A stretch of 64,000 nt of DNA from JAVBOW01 sp031549495 (GTDB lineage: Bacteria; Bacteroidota; Bacteroidia; Bacteroidales; Rikenellaceae). The DNA is taken from the NCBI GenBank assembly GCA_031549495.1, contig JAVBPS010000051.1:1-64000 (forward strand), given 5' to 3'. Of this stretch, positions 6,700 through 13,855 are shown one piece after another (within the stretch, counting starts at the first letter, position 1; each line of letters starts with the position of its first letter). The position numbers and the translations under genes are program-made. The notes beneath the pieces were generated by a model that saw only the letters and a program-made list of their open reading frames with translations, was not told the origin of the DNA and made no database searches.

Positions 6700-8619
6700 A
6701 TGAATCAATTGGAAGAATTTAAGGCTTTAGGATTATCCGAAGATATACTGACGGCCATCTCGAAAAAAGGTTTCGAAACCCCCTCGGCCATCCAGAGCCT
6801 GACCATCCCGCACCTGCTGAATACCGACAAGGACATCATCGCCCAGGCCCAGACCGGGACGGGCAAGACCGCCGCTTTCGGCCTGCCCATCATTCAACTG
6901 CTGACCACGCATAAGGCGATCCCGCAGGCCATCGTGCTCGTGCCGACGCGCGAGTTGGCGTTGCAGGTGACGCAGGAGTTGCAATCTTTTAACACCAACC
7001 AGCTCTCCATCGCGCCCATCTACGGCGGCGCCTCGATCGAGGAGCAATTGCGCCGCCTGAAAAAGGGGATCGACATCGTCGTCGGCACGCCGGGACGCAT
7101 GCTGGACCATATCCGGCGCCGCACGCTCAACCTCTCCGAGATCTCCTACCTGGTGTTGGACGAGGCGGACGAGATGCTCAACATGGGTTTTATCGAGGAT
7201 ATCGAGGCGATCATGGCCGAAATGACCTCGCCCAAGCGCGTGCTGCTTTTCTCGGCCACGATGCCCGAACGGATCGCCTCGCTGGCGAAGAATTATATGT
7301 CCGACCCGGATCTGCTGAAGGTCGAGACGAAGCATATTACCACCGACCTGACGAACCAGATCTATTTCGAGGTGCGCGAGGGCGATAAATTCGACGCCCT
7401 GACCCGCATCATCGACGTGGAACCGGAGTTTTACGGCATCGTCTTTTCGCGCACGAAGGTGGGTACGGACGAGATCGTCAACAAACTGATCGAGCGGGGC
7501 TACGCGGCCGAAGGGCTGCACGGCGATATTTCGCAGGGGCAGCGCGACAAGATCCTCGGCAAATTCAAGAAAAAGCACACCAACATCCTGATCGCCACCG
7601 ATGTGGCCGCGCGCGGGATCGACGTGAACAACCTCACGCACGTGATCAACTACTCCCTGCCGCAGGACAGCGACAGCTACGTCCACCGCATCGGCCGCAC
7701 GGGCCGCGCAGGCAACCAGGGGACGGCCATCACGTTCATTTCCCCCTCGGAAATGCGGCAGTTCGGCTTCCTGAAACGCAACATCAAAGCGGACATTAAG
7801 TTAGAACAACTGCCTACCCCGGCCGACGTGATCGCCACCAAGCGCAACCGGATCAAGGAGGAGCTCTACACGATCGTGGAGAGTGAGAACTATACCGAAT
7901 GTCAGGCCATGGCGATGGAACTGCTGGAAAGCTATCCGCCCGAGGTGGCCCTGAGCGCGCTGCTGCGCCTGGCGTTCAAGGACGAGCTGAGCGAGAGCAA
8001 CTACCCCGAGATCCGCTCGATCAACGTCGACCGCAAGGGCAAGGCGCGCATCTTCATCGCCGTCGGCATGCGCGACGGGTATGATCCGCGCAAACTGGTC
8101 AAGCTGCTCAAACGCGAGTGCGGGCTGTCGGACCATAACATCGACGACATCAAGGTGTCCGAGGATTTTTCTTTTGCTACCGTGCCTTTCGAGCAGGCCA
8201 ACAAGGTCGTCAAGGCGCTCAATATGCTCTCCAAGAGCCGCACCATCGCCGAGATCGCCCAGGACAAAAACGCGGGCGGCGGCGAACGGAAATCCAAGCC
8301 ATATAGTAAAGAAAAGAAAGCGGCGCCCCGGAAAAAATATGACGGCGACGCCGAATACACGCCAGCCCCGCGCAAAACCGCATCAAAAGCCGATGATTTT
8401 TCCGCATCGGCCCGGACCGCTCCGAAAAGCGATGACGCTCCGGTTCGCAAACATCCCAAGGAAGAGCATGATTGGTTTTTCAAGGATGCGCCCATGAGTT
8501 TCCCGTCTAAAAAGAAATCCGCCTCTGCCTGGGCAGATAAAAACGGGAAAGGCAAGTCCTCAAAAGCCCCGTCAAAAGTATCCCGCCGGGAACGCAAAGA
8601 AACCAAAGGCAGGCGATAA
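6700..8619 (+). CDS. DEAD-box ATP-dependent RNA helicase (DeaD/CsdA-like)
   Basis: A 639-residue RNA helicase. The ATG at 6700 is preferred to the TTG one codon upstream. The N-terminal RecA domain shows the Q motif (FETPSAIQ), Walker A AQTGTGKT at 50-57, PTRELA, TPGR, LDEADEM and SAT. The second RecA domain shows ARGIDV and HRIGRTGR. A DbpA-type RNA-binding domain follows at about 460-530 (IRSINVDRKGKARIFIAVG), then a disordered Lys/Arg/Ser/Pro-rich tail of about 100 residues ending RRERKETKGRR. This layout matches DeaD/CsdA helicases that act in ribosome assembly and cold adaptation. It is monocistronic and ends in a palindromic repeat. Confidence 0.93.
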   Translation: MNQLEEFKALGLSEDILTAISKKGFETPSAIQSLTIPHLLNTDKDIIAQAQTGTGKTAAFGLPIIQLLTTHKAIPQAIVLVPTRELALQVTQELQSFNTNQLSIAPIYGGASIEEQLRRLKKGIDIVVGTPGRMLDHIRRRTLNLSEISYLVLDEADEMLNMGFIEDIEAIMAEMTSPKRVLLFSATMPERIASLAKNYMSDPDLLKVETKHITTDLTNQIYFEVREGDKFDALTRIIDVEPEFYGIVFSRTKVGTDEIVNKLIERGYAAEGLHGDISQGQRDKILGKFKKKHTNILIATDVAARGIDVNNLTHVINYSLPQDSDSYVHRIGRTGRAGNQGTAITFISPSEMRQFGFLKRNIKADIKLEQLPTPADVIATKRNRIKEELYTIVESENYTECQAMAMELLESYPPEVALSALLRLAFKDELSESNYPEIRSINVDRKGKARIFIAVGMRDGYDPRKLVKLLKRECGLSDHNIDDIKVSEDFSFATVPFEQANKVVKALNMLSKSRTIAEIAQDKNAGGGERKSKPYSKEKKAAPRKKYDGDAEYTPAPRKTASKADDFSASARTAPKSDDAPVRKHPKEEHDWFFKDAPMSFPSKKKSASAWADKNGKGKSSKAPSKVSRRERKETKGRR

Positions 8620-8635
8620 CCCGCTCTGCCGCATT

Positions 8636-8722
8636 TGTCATTCTGAACGAAGTGAAGAATCTTGGTCGGGCTGTGTACAGTACGCTTCCGACCAAGATTC
8701 TTCACTTCGTTCAGAATGACAA
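8636..8722. repeat. Intergenic palindromic repeat, class A
   Basis: Arms of about 35 bp begin ttgtcattctgaacgaagtg and end with the complement, with a 17-base loop. It lies directly after the helicase gene and may terminate its transcript. Confidence 0.85.
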
Positions 8723-8745
8723 TATGGCAATTTGGAATTTTTTTG

Positions 8746-8753
8746 TATTTTTG
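8746..8753 (+). promoter_or_regulatory. Promoter -7 element (TATTTTTG) for the ABC-F leader
   Basis: A perfect TAnnTTTG match. Transcription from here gives a leader of about 130 bases before the ABC-F start, containing the short ORF and hairpins annotated below. Confidence 0.5.
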
Positions 8754-8775
8754 TACCGGATTTAAATCTACTCCG

Positions 8776-8793
8776 ATGAGAATGAACAATTAA
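8776..8793 (+). CDS. Candidate five-residue leader peptide MRMNN
   Basis: ATG AGA ATG AAC AAT TAA followed by a second in-frame stop (TAG). It lies about 20 bases after the predicted transcription start and immediately before a set of competing hairpins, as leader peptides of ribosome-sensing attenuators do. There is no proof of translation. Confidence 0.35.
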   Translation: MRMNN

Positions 8794-8797
8794 TAGC

Positions 8798-8871
8798 CCG
8801 GTCGAATTAAACCGGCGCAGCGCAGGACGCAAAATATCCTTTCGGTTTAATCATGCTTTCCCCCGGAAAGC
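8798..8871 (+). promoter_or_regulatory. Candidate ribosome-sensing attenuator of the ABC-F gene
   Basis: Three stems: CCGGT/ACCGG (8798-8815); ATTAAACCG (8806-8814) with CGGTTTAAT (8843-8851); and GCTTTCC/GGAAAGC with a CCC loop (8855-8871). The first two share bases 8811-8814 and exclude each other. The third ends 19 bases before the ABC-F ATG, with no T-run. A ribosome stalled on the leader ORF at 8776-8793 would mask the first stem. Attenuation by drug-stalled ribosomes is known for ABC-F and Erm genes; its operation here is inference. Confidence 0.45.
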
Positions 8872-8890
8872 GGCTGTTAATTGTATCGTC

Positions 8891-10474
8891 ATGAGTATCA
8901 TTATCAACGGACTGGTTTTCAGTTACGACAATCACAATCCCCTTTTTGAAAACATCAGCTTCGCCCTGGCAGACGGGGCGAAAGCAAGTATCATTGGTGA
9001 CAACGGCACGGGTAAATCCACCCTGTTGCGCGTTATCGCCGGGGAACTTGCACCCTTTGCCGGGGAAATATCCGCATCGTCAAAGGCTTTCTACATCCCC
9101 CAGCAGGTCGGCTGCCACGGCATGAGCGTGGCACAGGCGATGGGCGTGGCCGACAAGATCGCGGCCTTGCAAGCCATCACTGCCGGAAGCACCTCGCAGG
9201 CCGATTACGACACCCTGGCCGATGACTGGGAGATCGAGGCGCGCACCGAGGCCGCTTTGGAACGATGGATGCTGCCGGGCATCAATCCCGATTCGCCGAT
9301 GGACATGCTCAGCGGCGGGGAAAAAACGAAGGTCCTGCTGGCCGGGATCGCAGTGCACGACCCCGGGGTGGTGCTCATGGACGAGCCTACGAACCACCTC
9401 GACACCACGGCGCGCCGCCTGCTTTACGACTACATCACCCGCACCAAAGCCACGCTGCTGATCGTCAGCCACGACATTACACTACTGGATCGCCTCGACA
9501 CCACCTACGAGCTCTCCCCGAAAGGCCTGCGGCTCTACGGGGGCAACTATTCCTTTTACAAAGCGCAGAAAGAACTGGAAACCGCCGCCCTGGAAGAGAG
9601 CATCGGCGAGCAGGAAAAGAGCCTGCGCCTGGAACGCCTCAAAGCGCAGCAGGTCAAGGAGCGGCAGGAGCGGCGCAACGCTCGGGGCGAGCGGCACAAG
9701 GACCAGCTTCCGCGTATCCTGCGCAAAGGGGCGATGAACCGCGGTGAGAACACCGGTGCGCGGCTTAAAGGCGACCACGACCGGATCATCGAAGAGGGAC
9801 GCGGGAGATTGACCGAATTGCGCAGCCGGCGCGACATGGCCGCCGCCCTGAAGATCGACTTCGACGATGCTGCGCTGCACGAGGGTAAACTGCTCGTGTC
9901 GTTGCGCGGCGTGAACCACGCTTATCCCGGCCAAGACCCGCTCTGGGAGCACCCCCTCGACCTCGATATTTACAGCGGCGACCGCCTGCGCATCACGGGC
10001 GACAACGGCAGCGGCAAGACCACGCTCGTGCGCATCCTCACGGGCGCGCTGCAACCTTCCTCGGGGAGGGTCCGACGCAGCGATTTCAGCTATGTGTATA
10101 TGGACCAGGAATATTCGGCGCTCAACACCGGGGCGACGGTGCTGGAACTCGCCATGCAATACAACCGCGAGAACCTGGCGGAACACGAGGTCAAAACGAG
10201 ACTGCACCGGGCATTATTTCCCGCCGAAACCTGGGATAAACCGTGCCGTACGCTCAGCGGCGGGGAACGCATGCGACTTTTCCTCTGCTGCCTGATGCTG
10301 TCGAACCACACGCCGGACCTGTTCATCCTGGACGAGCCGACGAACAACCTCGATATTTCGAGCCTGGAGATCCTCACCCGCGCCATCGGCGGCTACCGGG
10401 GCAGCGTAGTGCTCATTTCGCACGACGCGGATTTCGCGCAAAAGATAGGGGTACTATCGGAATTTCCCTTGTAA
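8891..10474 (+). CDS. ABC-F family ATPase (ribosome-associated)
   Basis: A 527-residue soluble protein with two ABC ATPase domains and no membrane segment. Domain 1: Walker A GDNGTGKST (36-44), signature LSGGEKTKV, Walker B VVLMDEPTNHLD. Domain 2: GDNGSGKTT, LSGGERMRLFL, LFILDEPTNNLD. The inter-domain linker is long and charged (LEESIGEQEKSLRLERLKAQQVKERQERRNARGER in two parts), as in ABC-F proteins that enter the ribosomal E site. These either tune translation (EttA/Uup type) or protect ribosomes from antibiotics. The structured leader with a short ORF favours a drug-inducible protection factor, but that is inference. It is monocistronic, ending at a strong palindrome. Confidence 0.9.
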   Translation: MSIIINGLVFSYDNHNPLFENISFALADGAKASIIGDNGTGKSTLLRVIAGELAPFAGEISASSKAFYIPQQVGCHGMSVAQAMGVADKIAALQAITAGSTSQADYDTLADDWEIEARTEAALERWMLPGINPDSPMDMLSGGEKTKVLLAGIAVHDPGVVLMDEPTNHLDTTARRLLYDYITRTKATLLIVSHDITLLDRLDTTYELSPKGLRLYGGNYSFYKAQKELETAALEESIGEQEKSLRLERLKAQQVKERQERRNARGERHKDQLPRILRKGAMNRGENTGARLKGDHDRIIEEGRGRLTELRSRRDMAAALKIDFDDAALHEGKLLVSLRGVNHAYPGQDPLWEHPLDLDIYSGDRLRITGDNGSGKTTLVRILTGALQPSSGRVRRSDFSYVYMDQEYSALNTGATVLELAMQYNRENLAEHEVKTRLHRALFPAETWDKPCRTLSGGERMRLFLCCLMLSNHTPDLFILDEPTNNLDISSLEILTRAIGGYRGSVVLISHDADFAQKIGVLSEFPL

Positions 10475-10502
10475 AGGATTATAAAACATGTTGAATCATT
10501 CC

Positions 10503-10585
10503 GCCTGTTTGTCATGCTGAATGAAGTGAGGAATCTCAGACAACCAATTTGAGATTCCTCACTTCATTCAGCATGACAAACAGGC
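10503..10585. repeat. Intergenic palindromic repeat, class A', probable terminator
   Basis: Near-perfect arms of about 37 bp (gcctgtttgtcatgctgaat ... complement) around a very short loop (gacaacca). It follows the ABC-F gene. The same gcctg...caggc end type is found at 48018-48101. Confidence 0.85.
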
Positions 10586-10650
10586 ATTACGCCAGCTATC
10601 CCGTACGCAAAATCACTATAATTAGGGATTCAGGACGCGGGATTATAGGC

Positions 10651-10658
10651 TAACTTTG
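10651..10658 (+). promoter_or_regulatory. Promoter -7 element (TAACTTTG) abutting the TonB-receptor start
   Basis: A perfect TAnnTTTG match only four bases before the ATG at 10663. The usual start distance would place +1 at or next to the start codon, giving a leaderless or nearly leaderless mRNA. Confidence 0.5.
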
Positions 10659-10662
10659 CGCC

Positions 10663-12966
10663 ATGAAAAAATATACGCTCTTCCTGCCCGCGCTCCTGTC
10701 GGCCGCCGTATGCTCCGCCCAAAAAATCAATCCGGCCAAAATCATAGAGATCGACACGGTCGCCGTTTATTCCTACAAATCCACCGAACCGATCCTCGCG
10801 ACCGCCGCCTCGGTGTCGCTGCAGACCAACGCCTCGATCGAGCGCAACGGGATCGATTCGCCGCACACGCTCTCGGCTATCGTCCCGAATTTCTATATGC
10901 CGAGCTACGGATCGAAACTCTCCTCGGCTATTTACATCCGCGGCATAGGCTCGCGGATGAACGACCCCGCCGTGGGGATGTATCTGGATAATATCCCGCT
11001 CATGGACAAGGGCATGTACGATTTCGACTTTTACGATATCGCCCAGATCGAAGTGCTCCGCGGGCCGCAGGGCACGCTATACGGACGCAACGCGATGGGA
11101 GGGATCATCAACGTCTACACCCCCTCGTCGCTCTCGCAACAGGGAGCTAAAGCGATGCTTTCATACGGAAGCGGCAATACGATAAAAACCAACGTAATAT
11201 ATTACGTCAGGACAAGCGAAAGAACAGGTCTTTCCGTAGGCGGAAACTATTACGGCACAGACGGTTTTTTCAAGAATATTTACGACGGATCGAACGCGGA
11301 CGAAGTGCGGAGCGGGTCCGCGCGCGCGCGTTTCGACTGGCAGATCAACGACCGCTGGCTGCTGAACTACTCGCTGAGCGGGGAGCGAAGCGTGCAATAC
11401 GGGTATCCGTACGGCCTTCTTTTACAGGATGGTACGGTAGGTGATATAAACTACAACGACAAGTCGGGCTACGACCGCACATGGCTCGTGAACAGCCTCT
11501 ATTTCCAGCACAACGGGCACGGTTTCGTGCTCTCGGGCGCGGCGTCATACCAATATCTGAACGACGACATGCATCTGGACCAGGATTTCCGCCCGGGGGA
11601 TTATTTCATGATGCAGCAGTTGCAGACCCAGCATGCCTTCACACAGGAGGTCGTCATCAAGTCGCAATCCCGCCACCGCTACCAATGGCTCTGCGGCGCG
11701 ATGGCTTTCCAGAAGCGGCTTTATACCCAGGCGCCCGTAACCTTCAAGAGCCTGGGCGTGGCGATGATCCAGAGCGCGCTCGACGCAAAACAGGCGGCCA
11801 ATCCGCGCATGCCGTCCGTGACGCTGGTCGACGGCGACGGCAGCAGTACGAAGCTCCCGTCATTGCTGGCGCAGTCGGACTTCGCCACTCCCTCGCATGG
11901 CGTGGCGCTCTACCACCAATCCACGGTCAATGACCTCTTTACGCCCGGGCTATCGCTTGTGGCGGGCCTGCGGTTCGATTACGAAAAGGTTTCGATGGAG
12001 TATCTTTCGGGTGCGGGGGCTTACGCGAAAGTGGTTTTGCCGCCTATGATGGGCGGTAGCACCGTGTGGCAGGAAAGGGCGGTGCGCTACGATGGCGAGA
12101 TGAGCAGCGATTACTACGAATTCCTGCCTAAGGCGGCCATCCGTTACGCTCCCGCCGGGCGCGGCTACACCCTCTACGCATCCGTTGCCAAAGGTTATAC
12201 GGCCGGAGGGCACAACCTCCAACTCTTTTCCGACCTGGTGAGCGCCAAATTCCAGGAAAGCTCGCAGCAAACCAATCCATTAAAAGTACAAAAAGGCCAG
12301 GTCGCCTACAAACCCGAACATAGCTGGAACTACGAAGTCGGCACCCACGTCGACGCACTCGCCGGAAAATTGCGCATCGACGCCGCGCTGTTCCTGATCG
12401 ACACCCGCGACCGGCAACTGGCCCAGATGGTCGAGAGCGGCCTGGGGCGCGAAATGCGCAATGCGGGCCACTCGCGCAGCTATGGCGGCGAGGTCGCCGT
12501 AACGGGCCGTTTCGGCGGTTTTCTGGCCGATGTGAGTTACGGTTATACCCATGCCACATTCCTCGAATACACGGACCGCACAATGGTCGGCGATGAGTTG
12601 ACAGAAGTGGATTATTCGGGCAAATTCGTGCCCTTTGCGCCGCGTCAGACCGTTTCGGCCGGGGTAGAGCAGCGTTTCCCGCTGCACCGCGCCTGGATCG
12701 ACGATATCAGTGTGGGATTGCGTTACCAGGGGATCGGCAAGGTGTTTTTCACCGATGCCAACGACATCTCGCAAGACTATTACAGCCTGCTGGACGGGAG
12801 CGTCACACTCCGCAAAAACAACGTGTCGCTGGTGTTGTGGGGACGCAACATGACCGACACCACCTATAAACTCTTCTGCATCCGCGGCACGAACGGCAAT
12901 ACCTTCGCCCAACAGGGCAATCCCGTGCAAATCGGGGCCACGATCCGTTTAAACCTGGTGAAATGA
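10663..12966 (+). CDS. TonB-dependent outer-membrane receptor
   Basis: A 767-residue receptor with signal peptide MKKYTLFLPALLSAAVCSAQ. The plug domain shows YIRGIGSRMNDPAVGMYLDNIP and IEVLRGPQGTLYGRNAMGGIINVYT, followed by a 22-strand-type beta barrel. It lacks the carboxypeptidase-like regulatory domain of SusC proteins and has no SusD partner, so it resembles siderophore/cofactor-type receptors more than glycan importers. Its stop overlaps the start of a DUF4491 gene. The ligand is unknown; no cobalamin or Fur-like site was recognised upstream. Confidence 0.88.
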   Translation: MKKYTLFLPALLSAAVCSAQKINPAKIIEIDTVAVYSYKSTEPILATAASVSLQTNASIERNGIDSPHTLSAIVPNFYMPSYGSKLSSAIYIRGIGSRMNDPAVGMYLDNIPLMDKGMYDFDFYDIAQIEVLRGPQGTLYGRNAMGGIINVYTPSSLSQQGAKAMLSYGSGNTIKTNVIYYVRTSERTGLSVGGNYYGTDGFFKNIYDGSNADEVRSGSARARFDWQINDRWLLNYSLSGERSVQYGYPYGLLLQDGTVGDINYNDKSGYDRTWLVNSLYFQHNGHGFVLSGAASYQYLNDDMHLDQDFRPGDYFMMQQLQTQHAFTQEVVIKSQSRHRYQWLCGAMAFQKRLYTQAPVTFKSLGVAMIQSALDAKQAANPRMPSVTLVDGDGSSTKLPSLLAQSDFATPSHGVALYHQSTVNDLFTPGLSLVAGLRFDYEKVSMEYLSGAGAYAKVVLPPMMGGSTVWQERAVRYDGEMSSDYYEFLPKAAIRYAPAGRGYTLYASVAKGYTAGGHNLQLFSDLVSAKFQESSQQTNPLKVQKGQVAYKPEHSWNYEVGTHVDALAGKLRIDAALFLIDTRDRQLAQMVESGLGREMRNAGHSRSYGGEVAVTGRFGGFLADVSYGYTHATFLEYTDRTMVGDELTEVDYSGKFVPFAPRQTVSAGVEQRFPLHRAWIDDISVGLRYQGIGKVFFTDANDISQDYYSLLDGSVTLRKNNVSLVLWGRNMTDTTYKLFCIRGTNGNTFAQQGNPVQIGATIRLNLVK

Positions 12967-13271
12967 TCGAATTTTTAGCCGCGCACAACCTCACGGGACT
13001 GGCCGTGGGCATCGTGACCTTCCTGATGATCGGCGTGTTCCACCCGCTGGTCACGAAAGGGGAATATTATTTCGGGGTGCGCATCTGGTGGGCATTCTTC
13101 TTTCTCGGGATCGCCGCCGGCATCGCCTCGATACTGCTGCACGGGCTTTTCATACAAATCATTGCGGGAGTAGTGGCCTTTTCGTCGCTGTGGAGCATCG
13201 GCGAGGTGTTCCATCAGCGGGAAAGGGTGCGCAAAGGATGGTTCCCGAAAAACCCGAAAAGGAAAGCATAG
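12963..13271 (+). CDS. DUF4491 family membrane protein
   Basis: A 102-residue protein with three hydrophobic segments (LTGLAVGIVTFLMIGVFHP; IWWAFFFLGIAAGIASILLHG; IIAGVVAFSSLWSIGEVFHQ) and a basic tail (RVRKGWFPKNPKRKA), matching the DUF4491 pattern. Its ATG overlaps the receptor stop by four bases (ATGA), so the two are translationally coupled and probably act together. No function is known for the family. Confidence 0.8.
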   Translation: MIEFLAAHNLTGLAVGIVTFLMIGVFHPLVTKGEYYFGVRIWWAFFFLGIAAGIASILLHGLFIQIIAGVVAFSSLWSIGEVFHQRERVRKGWFPKNPKRKA

Positions 13272-13419
13272 TCTTTGCCATCCAGAGCGAAGCGAACCGA
13301 CGCAGCCAGGGAGAGCATAGGACAACCGTCTCTTTGTTTGGACGACGGCCGAACGACAAGGAGCCTTTTTTGCATTGAGCCCAGACTTGCGGTCGTGGTG
13401 CGGTCGCGGAGAGAAAAAC

Positions 13420-13461
13420 AAAAACGCCTAATCGTTGTTCGTCAACGTATTAAGCGTTTTT
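13420..13461 (-). terminator. Terminator of tRNA-Leu
   Basis: On the minus strand a long stem (AAAAACGCTTAAT... with ...ATTAGGCGTTTTT, inner CGTTG/CAACG, loop acgaa) begins five bases after the tRNA 3' end and runs into a T-rich stretch. Confidence 0.8.
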
Positions 13462-13466
13462 GGGCG

Positions 13467-13550
13467 TGCCCAGAACAGGAGTCGAACCTGCACATTGTTA
13501 CCAATACTCGCCCCTGAAACGAGCGCGTCTACCAATTCCGCCATCTGGGC
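13467..13550 (-). tRNA. tRNA-Leu (anticodon CAG)
   Basis: Acceptor stem GCCCAGA/TCTGGGC with discriminator A. The anticodon stem CTCGT/GCGAG holds loop TTCAGGG, reading CUG leucine codons. A long variable arm with ATTG/CAAT pairing marks a class II tRNA, and the T arm is GCAGG-TTCGACT-CCTGT. CCA is not encoded (CGC follows). Confidence 0.95.
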
Positions 13551-13660
13551 AATGAACGATTTGATAAAACCTTTGAACAGTACCCGGATTGGCGTCCAAA
13601 ATGGGCCTGCTATATGTATATTCAGTTAAGAACGATCTTTCGGCGACTCTGAAAGTGGTG

Positions 13661-13691
13661 CAAAAGTAACTATTTTTTTGTAACGCGCAAA
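13661..13691 (-). promoter_or_regulatory. Promoter of tRNA-Leu
   Basis: On the minus strand, TTTG (13691-13688), 19 bases, then TACTTTTG (13668-13661): a textbook Bacteroidota promoter. It implies a 5' leader of about 100 bases. Nothing else is recognised in the 13551-13855 gap apart from the hairpin at 13791-13825. Confidence 0.75.
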
Positions 13692-13790
13692 ACATTCCGG
13701 AAAATAATTTGGTTCCCGGTGCGATAATCTTTTCAGGCCCGGGACGAAAGCGACCCGGAAAGAGATATGCACGGCGGTGGCGCTGCCCAG

Positions 13791-13825
13791 AGACGATGCC
13801 TCCTATGAATTAATAGGAATCGTCT
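13791..13825 (-). terminator. Hairpin 3' of the GH3 gene
   Basis: AGACGAT/ATCGTCT plus TCCTA/TAGGA with a three-base bulge, 30 bases beyond the GH3 stop. There is no strong T-run, so it may stabilise the 3' end rather than terminate. Confidence 0.45.
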
Positions 13826-13855
13826 TATGGTTTTCTCCTTTGCCTGCGTGGAAAA

